Assembly: GCA_036852015.1 (NCBI GenBank)
Contig: JAANDG010000025.1
Location: 248,001-312,000 of the forward strand
DNA length: 64,000 nt
Direction: 5' to 3'
From: Pelodera strongyloides
Taxonomy: Eukaryota; Nematoda; Chromadorea; Rhabditida; Rhabditidae
Positions 14,701 through 27,200 of this stretch are shown one piece after another. Positions within the stretch are counted from its first letter, which is position 1, and each line of letters opens with the position of its first letter. A program made the position numbers and the translations under genes. The notes under the pieces are model-generated. The model was not told the DNA's origin and ran no database searches. It worked only from the letters and a program-made list of their open reading frames with translations.

Positions 14701-15162
14701 CGATCGTCCACGGCTATCGCGCAAAATTAGCATAGGATACATAGGATTTGCTTATCATATGCAAATTTTCCAAAGGAGCTGGCATTTCGCTTTAATGATT
14801 TAATGTGTGCTTGCAATGTTAAGTTTACGTTGTACTAGTTCCCAGACATTAGCAAAACAAAAACAAATGACGTCATAGTTTTTTTTTTACTTTTCCCGTT
14901 CATCAGCCTTACAGATTACGGAATATTCTTTGTTATTTTCAGAACGTTTACCATCCACCTGAAAGACACTGAATTCAACTGAAACTTACAATCGAGTGGA
15001 CATAATTTGGCTTATACGGATGTGGCGATTCCACAACGGTTTGCACGCTCTTCTTCTCACAAATTTGCGAGTTTCGGAAACTGAAGTAAGAAATATTGTT
15101 GGAAACGTTTAGTAATAGAGAATTACACTGGGTTGTGAAAGATAGAGACAGTGAAAGGACAC

Positions 15163-15209
<47 letters not shown>

Positions 15210-16096
15210 CCTTGTCTCGCATCGAATTACCTTTGATTCTTCAACGATTCATTGAAGTATTGGTAATTGGTGGCGACAACCTGAAATAAGTTAAGACACG
15301 TCGAGCGTCGAGGCATCTGGAAACTCGCCTACTGCCCAGGACCCAGGACATCTGCGGGCATTTTGTCATAAGCATAAGCAAACATTGAAATTTTGACCCT
15401 TGAATAAAGGTGCACGCTCATGAAGCGTAAAAAGAAATGTTACAAAAATTTACAGTACAACCCTTATGGCCCACCTCAAGTATCTTCTGCGGGTTATTCT
15501 CCATGAATACCATTGTGTGCCCAGCAATTCTGCCGATGAGCCGTCGAGCGGCGTTTGGCACAGAGCCAACCGCTAAGCATTCACTAATCTTATTGGAGAG
15601 ATGTCGCATAACGCTCATATACCACTTGGAGGTCTGCAATAAACGAGAACAAAGATAACTTTAAAATTAAAATGGTAGTAATTATTTAGCTTTCAATTGA
15701 AAAATACATATAACCTCTTTTTTGAAGACGAGAAAAGCATCAAAAAGGGGTTGCAAAGTGTAAGCTAACACTTATGAAAGATGAAATGTCTTGCTTGCTC
15801 CGCGCAACTAGGGCGGGAAATAGGTTCTGTTGCAGGTTCTTTGACTTTTTGAAGGTGCGCGGTAAGTGCGCCACTCGTGCGCCGGCAGGAAATGCTCACA
15901 GTCCTCAGTACCTTTTCCGGATCCGCCTTGAAAGTTGGTGCATTTTTGTGGTTGTCCGAAAAGGCGCAGACTAGGAAGGGTATCTGTCCCCGTGTGAGAG
16001 AAGTGCCATTCTCGCTAAGACTGCAGTTGTTGAATACCAGACGAGCACCATTGGAAAGACGGATGAAGTTGACGCCGCCTGAATATACTCTGTGAG

Positions 16097-16193
<97 letters not shown>

Positions 16194-19100
16194 GGAAAGA
16201 AATCACACTGATATATAGAAAGACACTAATAATACAAACGAAAATTATAATAAAAATGAATATTCCACCTTCGCCGCAATATGTCTTCCCGGCGCCTTGC
16301 GCGAAAACTTTAGCTGCATAGACAGTTCCCGGCAAAATACGGACTCCTTTTTGCAGTCTGAAAGTTTTTAAAGGAAATACCGGCCGGTTTTTGAAACGCA
16401 TCGTGGACAACTGAATTCTTAGGTATTTATGCTAATTTGCACGAAGTTAGCTCGATTTTTTATTCTAATTTATGCTCATTTGCATAAGCTGCATAAGAAT
16501 GCTGGTGCACTCGATGTTTTTCAAAAACCGGTCGGTATTTCGCTTTAAATTAAAAATAAAATCACTTTATCAGTAAGTCAAAGAAAAAACAATGGTAATC
16601 CACAATACATGTAGATTTCTGTCATCTGGAGGTATAAATGCCTAATGTGAGTTTTGGCATACCAGCGCCGGAGTCGATCCTGCGTATGACTGGCTGTATA
16701 CTAAACTACTGACTCTGCGCCATGGATTAAATTTTGTAACTTACTTGATGACGAATGCCTCTCGGCCCTCTTCCGCTGATTGTGCTGTTGCTTGAACTCT
16801 TTCCAGACAAACCCAATCTTCTTCACTATTTCCGTCGTTTTTGTTGACGAGGATCTAAACTCTGACAAAATGGATAAGATTAGGCGCATTTAATTTGGCT
16901 TCATATAAACTTGTTGGAAAAGTCAATAAGCGTGGAAGACCAATAAGGTCTAAACCGGGAACTGAACCCGTGTCTTCCGATTTATGTCCACTGCGCTAAC
17001 CACTAGGCTATCCTCCACCGAGTCTATCTAGGAAATATTCATATATGTTCACACCTCCAAAGTCACCGTAACTTCTTGCATGTTTCCAGTGAATATGCCA
17101 ACGCCGAATAATGTAATTCCAGAGGCATCCGTTCTACAATCAAACAACTTTGTTATTATCAGGAAATATTTTATAAGATTAGATACCAAATTTCTTTATT
17201 CGAATTCATACTATTTATTATAAATTCGAAGAGAATATTGTTAAGTTAAATTATAGAAACATACGGCTTGAAGGTTGGATTTTAGAAAATTCATCAAAGA
17301 ATATGTAGAAAATTATGAACAGACCTGAACGACAATGCATCGGCTGCTCCAGATGACATGTCCCAGTTGGCGTGTGTAGAACGACGACGGAATCTTGAAG
17401 AAAAGAACGATTATTAACAACGTTATTTTTCTCCCTCTTAATATCTCTCTCTCTTTCTCTCTCTTTTTCTCTCAATCTCTCGTTCCTTTTAACTTTTTTC
17501 GGGTCAGAATAAAATGATATTAACTGAAGCCCACAAACCTGTTCGCGGTATTCACCAATGTTGGAATCGCAGCCGGATTCACTTCAGTTACCACCAACTC
17601 ATTAGTAATTCGGACAATTAGATCTTGAGCAATCTCGGGTAGATTAAACGATGAGCTTGTCTGAAAACGTAATTTTCTCTTCTGGAAATCGAGAATAACC
17701 AAAGATTCTTGTGTAAAAGCATCAAAACATATTTAGGCCGGAACCCGAGTCTCCAATAAATACAGTACTGCTGAATTTGCATAACTACAGTAAATTGCAA
17801 ATTAAAATAAATGCATTTGTAACAGGAAAGGCATGGAACCGTTCAACCAACCATCAACTCAGAATTCTGTCCAAATGCCACATCGAAGAAAAATTTGAGG
17901 ATGTTCTGCAATGAGAGAAATTGAACGGAAAGTGGTAACAAATCGTTGAATTTTGTATAGTTTGGCACTTTTTTGATGTGAATCTATATTAAAGGAGGAA
18001 GCTCACGAGAATGAAGTGCTCAAATAATTGCCTTTTAGCGACATACGATGGTATTATTTTCCGAAAGACACGCTTTACAAGACAAAGGCTTTTAATTGAA
18101 ACGAGAAAATCAATATAAAACTATGAATTCTATCAAAATTGCAGTTAGAAAAAAATCATGAAATTTGACTTAGAAAGATTAAGAATACTGCCTGCACCTG
18201 GAATGAAGTGAGCGAATTGATTTTCTCCACATCATTATTCATCGAAAACTCCTTCAGCGAATAAAGTTTTTCGACGAGAATTGGATAATTTGTCTGCGGT
18301 TGTTCAGATTCTGGGCACGAAGTCAGCACGCCAAGGAGCTGAAAAAAATGTGTTTTTTAATTAACGAAAGGTCAAGTGTTTATAGCCCGTATTCTCGTGT
18401 CGATGGGAATGTTCCGTTTGGGAGCTCATTCGTATGCAAATTTTTCCTCCAGCTAGTCTAGATAGTCGAGAAATTTGCATACAAAGGATTTCCCAAACGG
18501 AACGTTTCCGTCGACCCGAGAATACGGGCTTATAAGTAACTGAAGAATACGAAAGTGTATATACAGAAGAAACTTTCAAAATATTTTTTTTCAGTGATAA
18601 AAAGGTCATCAGTTATAAATAACCAGTCGGCTACCGCCGCCTGAGGCGTCTTTCCAATATTCGCTGATGGTCGCTATGTTTCACTGGGCTAATATCTATA
18701 AGTAGAGGCAACTCTTTCTCGCAAGAATAGTTTCCTGGGGAAAGAACTTAGTTTCTGTTGACTATATTTCTCCTAAATTGTCTGCAACTTGCTCTACTCT
18801 AGGACATCGAAAAAATTGCCAAAGCCTAAAAGCAGCTTAATATCGCGTGGCTGATACGCCGCAATGTTTCGCCGCAATGTATCCAAAGAGTCTCCAGTCT
18901 TTCTTTTTCTTTTTGAAACCCATACCAATATTAAACACGGGTTAGAACTTAGTTTATATTCCTCCTAAATTGTCTGCAACTTGCTGGACTCTACCTCTAC
19001 AATATCGAAAAAATTTCAATTCCTAAAAAAAGAATGTGCCTGGATGATACGTCTCAATGTTTCGCTGGGCTATATAAGTTAGAAGCAAACATTTCCTAAG

Positions 19101-22100
19101 GAAAATGGTTTAACTTTTGTTATTTTCCTTTTGAAACCTACACCAATATCAAACACGGGGATATAACTTAGTTTCTGTTGACTATATCCTCCTAAATAAG
19201 GACCGGCGCCACGGGAACATCAAGTTGACACATCGATGCCTTGACAGGGAATTATTATAATTGCGAATATGCTTCTTGAATTGCATGGAACAGGGATCTC
19301 GGCCTACTTGCCGCACATCGCTCGAACGATACCCCGAAAGCATTCTGTATATGGCAGCCTTTGTAGCGTTCACTGGGCGTTCCGCAGTGGAGGTGCCCTG
19401 CAGTGGGTGTTCTTTGAACTTTATCGCTCGGCATGTACTCAGCGCCCTTGGTGTACATGCAAACTTTTGTGTGGTGCTCATGTGAGCGCTCCACAATGGC
19501 GTTGCACAGCAAGTGGATGTTCCTTGAACATTATCGCTCGGCCGATACTCCGCTTCCTTGGAATATAATGCAACATTTTGTGTGGCATTCGTGTGAGCCA
19601 TCCGCAATGGCGTTGGTGAGTATATGCAGTCTGTGAGTGCGTAGCTCAGGGCTGGATTCTCGTAGGTTGCTCAAGGTGAGGATAATCTCACGTTGAAAGG
19701 CAATATGGAAAATTTTTGTAAAATAAGAGTAAATAAAGCATTAGACGAAAAAGCGTGATTTCAAGTTTTCAAAATTGGTCGTTCTTTGAGTTTTGTGCCG
19801 TGAGTGTTCTTTGAACCCTTTGTGCCGCAGAAACGCCCGAACGATACACCACACGTATTCCACATATGCAGCCTTTTTTGGACGTTTGTGAGAGGGGCGC
19901 TCGGGAAGTGAGATGGCTCAGTGCACGGGAACGTGAACTACTGAACCAATCCTAAAACCTGAGCGTAACGCACATCATCCAAACACACAATCAATCAAAC
20001 AAACAAACAAACAAACAAAGCTCCCATCTTTATATAATAAGATAGCATCAAACAGACAATATTTTTCTGGAACCTAGTTCTTGTTTATGATAATATATAC
20101 CTAAAGTTGTCTAACGGGAAGACTAGAAAAACATAATACTAAAAACTTACCGGATTACTTTTCGTGAGACTCTGTAGCAGTGCGGCGAGGGACCAGTCTC
20201 TATTTGGTGACGCTATTCCTTGAGCCAAGCTCGCCAGGACCAATTGTTTTGACGAAAGAAGACAATGCGAAATGCCAACGTAAAGAGAGATACACTCATC
20301 GAGAAGGCATGTGTGAACTGGGTCCTGAATGTATAGATTACGATTTTAAAATATAATCTGCAATTTGTGAGGAAGTTTTATGAGATCCTACATACTACAT
20401 AGGGTGCACAGGGTGCACAGGGTACATAGTACATAAGGTAAATAGGGTACATTGGTACATAGGGCACATAGGTACTAGGTACTATTTGCTTTTTGATGTA
20501 ATCCGCAATATATATTTTAGCCATGTTATTGGAGTACTTGACCTTGGTGAGGGATCACGTTGGTGAGGGATCTACGTTTGTATAATAAGCAGCTATAAGG
20601 AAAGGGTTCTTGCGGTGTCTTATTATATAAAGGAGAGTTTTTGTCACAATGTCGGAAATGAAGCCTTTTCATAAAGTTTTGATAACAAAATGAAGCACAA
20701 AAAAAGCTCCGCCGTCGAGCAGGGCTCTTCATACGGCTGGTTGATCTTATTAGTTTTAACTTTAACTAACGAACATCTTGTATCAATCGATCGGTGGAAA
20801 GTTCGAATACAGTATTCAATGCGTGTCCGACGTCCGCAACGCATTCGGCGCAACTAATATCTGGCTCCTCTCGTGATGTCGATGCTGGATACCACACACG
20901 AAGGTAGAATCTGAAAGGTATTGGAACAATATTTTTCCCGAAAGAAAAACCATACCGTAAGCAGAATCCTAAAATATTTCTCGTATTTGCATTCGACTTC
21001 GTTTCGCTTTGTCAAGAATACTGTACTCCACAACACGATTAACTGTAATATCTTTGACAATTAGAAGTACTTAATTACCGCATCATCCGCATAGAAAGAA
21101 TGGCCACAATGGTAGCTCGCTCTCTGTTAAATTGTCTTTCGTCCAATGTTAAATCCCGAGCCTCGTCAAATGCTCTGAAATAATAATATTTTCCCTAATT
21201 AAAGGGTCAGGCCCATTTCAAATGACCCCTATTTTTGATGATTCCATCTGATTCTCCATGTCAAATATAGTACGATGCAATATTTTTCTAATTTTCAAGC
21301 GCAAAATCCACGCAGTATTCAGCAATTTACCCCTGCCAGTCATACCCAACTATTTACCGCATTTGTCACGCCCCTTCGCGCTAATTGGGCAATATGCTCT
21401 ATTGGGCGTGGCAATTGCGATATCGGCGAATCAGCGCGAATGGGCGTGCCAACTGCGATGGATAGCTGTGTATGACTGCCCACGTTAAATTGCTGAATAA
21501 TGAGTGATTTTTGCGCTTGAAAATTAGAAAATTATTGCATCCTACTATATTTGACATGGAGAATCAGATGGAATCATCAAAAATAGGGGTCATTTGAAAT
21601 GGGCCTGACCCTTTAAATTGAACCACCGGTGATTAATAGTAACAAGTTGCAATAGTTCACTTCATGTAATATTAGTAATATACAAATGTGTTGTTATTGG
21701 CTTTTTATTTTACACGGACATAAAGTATCATAAATTAGGTGCTGCATTTTAATTAGCTGATACAGAGTGATATAGCGAGAAGAGAAAGGGAGGGAGAGAG
21801 AGAGGGAGGAAGTATAAAAGTAAGCAACAGAGAGAGAGAGAGAAAGATGGAGAGAGAGAGAGAGAGATATTAATAACTTACCGTACGACTGCCCAGTCAA
21901 ATATTCTAATCAATGATTTGAATACTGTAGTTGTTGGTGTGATGAATGTCTTCGAGCGGAGGAGAGCGCTGATTTCTGTCCTGAAAAGAGTTTTGTTTTC
22001 GAAATTGATCATAAAGGCCTAATTCATTAAGCACAAAAAGCCAGTGTAGAACCCTAAAAAGTAATTATCAGCTTACTGTATTTTCGTGTCATGCTCGTGT

Positions 22101-24224
22101 CCACACTGTGGATCGTCAATCCGTTCGCTGTCATTTTTGTCAACCTGTACCTGGTAAAACGATTCATTAAAGCGAAATACCGGCCGGTTTTTGAAACGCA
22201 TCTCAAGTACTTGCATTCCTATGCATTTATGCAAAGTTGGGTCTAATTGGGGTCTAGTTTTTATTCCAATTTTTGCTCATTTGCATATGTTGCATAAGAA
22301 AGCGGGTGTACGCAATGCGTTTCAAAAACCGGCCGTTATTTCGCTTTAAAAAAAATAATCACGCCAGTTTCATTGAGACCGACCGCTCAACGTGTTTATA
22401 GGATAGGAAATGAGTTAAAAGTAGAATAAAATACTACTGTAGCACAAAAACACTACTGTATTGTCCGAGTGCGACAAGGTGGTAATTAGGCAAACTACGG
22501 TCTCCCACCTGATAATAAAGCTCTGGCAGTTGTCCAACGTTCACATCGGTTCCGTTGTTGGAAATCACCGAATTTCGGAAAGTGAACGTTACTTCTTCGT
22601 TTTCGATAATGGCTTTTCCGGAAGCACCACAGTCAGAAGAAGGGCCGCTGAAGAAAAAAAAGTAACCATTATTTTCTTTATTAACCTTGTCCAGCTACCA
22701 CGTTATACTTGTAGTAAACTTATAGTTTTGGGCTTGTTTATAGGAAAAGCTCACAGAAAGACAGTCTGCAAGAATCACTAAAACACATACTAAACGGCTA
22801 TTTTGGAACCTGATTATTTTTTGCATATCGCTGTTGCGCGGCCTGTTTCGAATTCGGTTTGAGCCACTATTGTTCAATATCTACATCTACAGTACCTGAT
22901 CTTGGCCGAGACGACGTGCCATTGATTGGCCGGTACCGTAATCGGACGTGCCAGCATTAGGGCGGCAGTCTCTCTGGGACCACATTCAAAAAGAGTTTCG
23001 TCGGTTTCTGTTAATTGTTCCGCGTACAACTCGTCCAAGTCGCCACCGAGTAAACGGAAGATTTTAATTCTGAAATGCAATCATATTTGTCCTTTCAAAA
23101 GATTGTATGGCACACTACGAGCTAGTACTGGTCCGAGAGGTATCAGATACGAATGTATTTTAATCCTTCTTTAGTCCAAGTACCACATCCCTTACTTTGG
23201 CGACTTTAGGGAATAGCGTCCCTTGATACGATAGAGTGGTATTGAGAAACTACAATTAGAAATCCTCACTTGGCAATATATTCTCCACGTCCGCCAAACA
23301 ATCCGACGCCCAAAAGTTTGATGTCACGATTGGTTTTGAATTGGATCGCTTCCACCGAATGCGCGCTAAATTTATTCAAGTATCAGGGAGAGTTAATTGA
23401 CAGAATAGTCATAATAATTAAACATCTATCACTTCCAAGTTCGGTCGAATTCCAGACTTCAGAACTTCAGACTACTCTTCTAGAAAATGTCTGGTTTTCT
23501 GCTGGAATTGAGAGAAAGAGAAAAGCTGGCCAGGAGATGCTAGCCCTGTACTCTGGCTTCAACCGCGCAGCGCACCCCCCGCAGCGGTGCGCTGGCCCCT
23601 TCTTTGTGGGCCCCTTCTCGGCTGGCTGGGTGTGCGCGCATTTGTCGAGGATACGTTTCACAAGGTTGTTATTAAGTGTTCCGAGAAGAGCAATGAAATT
23701 TTCTCATAATACCGAGTCCAGCATACGTTTCAAAGTCCCAGGGCATACTAGTTTAAATATTAATCAATTTGTTATAGCAAGCTTGTGAAACGTATTCGTA
23801 CTCGTCCCCAACCGCGCTGCGCATAAAAAAGAAGGGGCGAAGGCGGCTGGGTGCGCGGTGCGCTGCGCACCCTAGTACCTGACAAAAACCCTGACGTTTT
23901 TTTATTAATTTTACTTCAGTTAGAATACCCACCTATATCCCCAACCTCCTCCGTGACCCTCGAATCGACTGACAACGGAATATCCATCGGACATGGCACC
24001 CGAAGAATCACATCGTTCCAGACTGGCCGATTCCTACAGTAATAGGTGTAATTAAACATTTTAAGGTTTTGCCTTACCAAGTTCAGATTGATTAATTATG
24101 ACTTTTATCTAACATTGGCTTTTTACAATTTGCTGGTGAACGGGTGCGGAAGAGAGATCAGATACAAAGTAGACAGATGAGAGAGACAGATAGAACATAT
24201 AGAGAGAGAGTGTGTGAGAGAGAT

Positions 24225-24270
<46 letters not shown>

Positions 24271-27200
24271 AAGAGCACAGAGAGAAGATGGAAGAGGGGA
24301 GATGGAAGGGGAAGGATGCGATATAAAGTTTACCTTCTGCGATATCGATGGTTGTGTGCTGATCATTGTCAGAGCGTAAGTTGACGATAAGATATTGATT
24401 GCCAACTGTATGGGACTCAGCTGCGATTCCGCTTCCGTGGGCATACAGAACTCGGCACACCGAAGGAAACTGAAAGTCGCTGATTTTAAAGCGACTGGCA
24501 CGCGGTTTGGTAATGCAACCCTTAGAACTGTTGTCTCGTATATGTCCTTCAAATGTTTGACAGTTTGTTCCATACTTTGCCGATATAAAATGTATTCCGT
24601 TAGTTAAAGCGAAATACCGGCCGGTTTTTGAAACGCACCGTGGACAACCGAATTCTTACGTATTTATGCTAATTTGCTCGAATTTGGCTCGATTTTTTAT
24701 TCTAATTTGTGTTCATTTGCATACGCTGCATAAGAATGCTGGTCTACTCGACGTGTTTCAAAGCGGCCGGTGTTTAACTTTAATATTTATAATTTAGCCT
24801 AGGAGACTTTATCTATACCGTAGATCTGCCACTGGATCAGAGCTCCTGGCCTCTCTGCATTCCTTCGCTTCAGTAAGGGCTTGAACTCGAAGTTCGGCAG
24901 CACTGTAACCCCAAACAATATTGTGCGTTTGGTCGAAGGTCCAACTGAAAAAGTGTTCGTAAAGAGTAGTATGTAGTAGCCAAGAAGCCTAAGTATAAAT
25001 TCTCTGAATATTATGAAAAACATGAAAAATATTTAATTGCGGAACCAGCAGGACTCCGTACGCAATTGCCCCCCGTGCGAGACTCCAGTATGTCCGTATT
25101 TACGGTACCCGGAAAAAAAAATAACTAACGCTGTGTATAATCCCGCAGGTCCCAGCTGATGGTGTGTGAATGTGTTGTTCCTCCTTCGAACTACAACGTA
25201 GTCTTTGCCGGCTTGCCGGGGAAAAACGAATAAGGCACTCTAAAATACACAACTTCAGTAAATTACAAATTTACGAAGTCAACGGTGGTTCAGTGATGGT
25301 TAATCACGAGCTAATCTTCAGTTACCTTGGTGACGAGTTTGTCACGAATAAATTATTGATTTTTCGGAGTTATGTAATGCGCTTATTCCAGTCACAATTG
25401 TAAAGTTCCCCTGATCAAAAATCCTCGTCGGCGACAGGGGTCGAAACGAGATTCAGATTATTTAGTCTTACTTTCACACTAATTACTAATTAAGACTATA
25501 TTTCAAAATTATTTTATTTTATAGGTTTACATAATATTCCTTTCTGATATTGCTAGTAGTTTACTGTGAAAAAATGCGCATAATATTTTACATAAGCTGA
25601 TCATAACTAAACTATATCGACAAGTCAAAACCCACATTATTAGCCACGATTTGTGATTCGACAATGTCTTCATTGGTGAACAGGGTCTTATGTGAGTGAA
25701 CAAGGGTCACGTCGCCTACGGCCCCGGTCCAAGTTGCCAAAACACCGTGTTGGGGGCCATAGCCTGGGACGGGCTGGGGATGGCAGTGCCAGAGAGGGTC
25801 GGACGGTTCCCTGAAAGTGGAATTAATATAAAGAAAAATTGCAGCACTGTGTTATATTACATTACGGTAGCCACACAGCATGACTAACTTCAAGCAGCCT
25901 CCCGATCGGAAATCGGAAACCGATTTATCCCGCCAGAGATACCATACCAATGTCTACACCTATTGTGGTGTGGACTGTAAACAGCGAAATTACTTTATAC
26001 TAAAGAAGATTCCTCTTTTCTTATTTATACATCGAACGCCATAAAGTCATAACATAACTGTCCGGATAACTTTACTCATAATAATGATAAAATAATTAAA
26101 ACCTAATTATCTAATTATCTCCACCTTGCTAATTGTCCTTGCTTATGTGCTCCAAAAGTGAAGACTTGTCCGTCGGCCGTTCTCAGAACACAGTGATTTG
26201 CACCCGCAGCAACTTGTACAACTTGAACACCCGAGGGAAGGTTTATCTGCAAAGTGTATTTGGTATGTAAGATTAGAATTTTGGGCGTAACGCACATGGC
26301 ACAAACAAACAAATCTTGTTGAGCATGCCAACCCACCTTCTGCGGTCCAATGTGCTTTTTTGTGTCACCAACTCCCAGTTGTCCATGGCAATTCGACCCA
26401 AAAGTGTAGACTGATCGATCAGCCGCGAGAAGAATTGTATGAAAATTGCCGCAAGAGACCGTCGCTATCTAAATATAGACTTAAATCAGCAATTTCAAAA
26501 TCGTACACTAGACCCTGAGTACTTTTAACTGGTCTAACTTTACAAAACCTTAGTTTCTTTACACCTAATTGTTAGGAAACATTCGGTTTCCCTTATATTA
26601 GATCATTAAGTGCCAATCTTAGGCTGGTTTAATATTCCAAAGTTAGATATTAAGTAACCCATATATGCGTGTGAACTGTGAACTATGAAAAATTAAGCAC
26701 AAGTCTGAGACAGGTACACAGAGAAATAAGGAGAAATCAATTATTTACTTTTATTTCGACGCCAGTCTTCTGCAAAGGAACCCTTGCTGGTCCGAGCATG
26801 ATCTTATGGGGTGTTCCTGGCAGTTCTTCTGTTTCTGTTACGTCACCGGAGACCGCTTCACCACAGGTTCGACAGATACCACATCTAAAATGTACAGTTT
26901 TGGGTCTATCTAAATGCAAGGCCTTCCTGATAATATTAGAGCGAAATACCGGCCGGTTTTGAAACACATCGCGAACAACTGAATTCTTACGAATAATTTA
27001 GCTCAATTTTTATTCTAATTTATGCTCATTTGCATGTGCTGCATAAGAATGCAGGTGTATTCGCTGCGTTTTAAAAACCGGGCGGTACTTCGCTTTAACA
27101 AGTTTTCTGCTACTATGAAAGAAGGACAAGGTTGGAACGCAAGTCTTGGATGCCATATACTCGTTTTTTCAATATATTGAGAGTCTTCTTTTACATTAAA

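Noticed and set aside
16015..16410. 131-codon minus frame rich in Leu/Ser
   Set aside because: Produced by the (AG)n tract. The real coding parts here are rpm-1 exons 41 and 42 in other phases.
16940..17020. Possible functional tRNA gene
   Set aside because: A and B boxes are good, but the acceptor stem cannot pair. Listed as a tRNA-derived element instead.
19182..19636. Several overlapping frames of 66-141 codons on both strands
   Set aside because: They fall in the tandem repeats inside the 1.4-kb Helitron and share repeated motifs between frames, typical of repeat-driven open frames.
20941..21060. Exon-like stretch on the minus strand ([16 protein letters not shown] frame) with acceptor and donor
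   Set aside because: No phase allows it between rpm-1 exons 32 and 33 without a stop. Direct joining of the two exons is in phase and gives conserved sequence.
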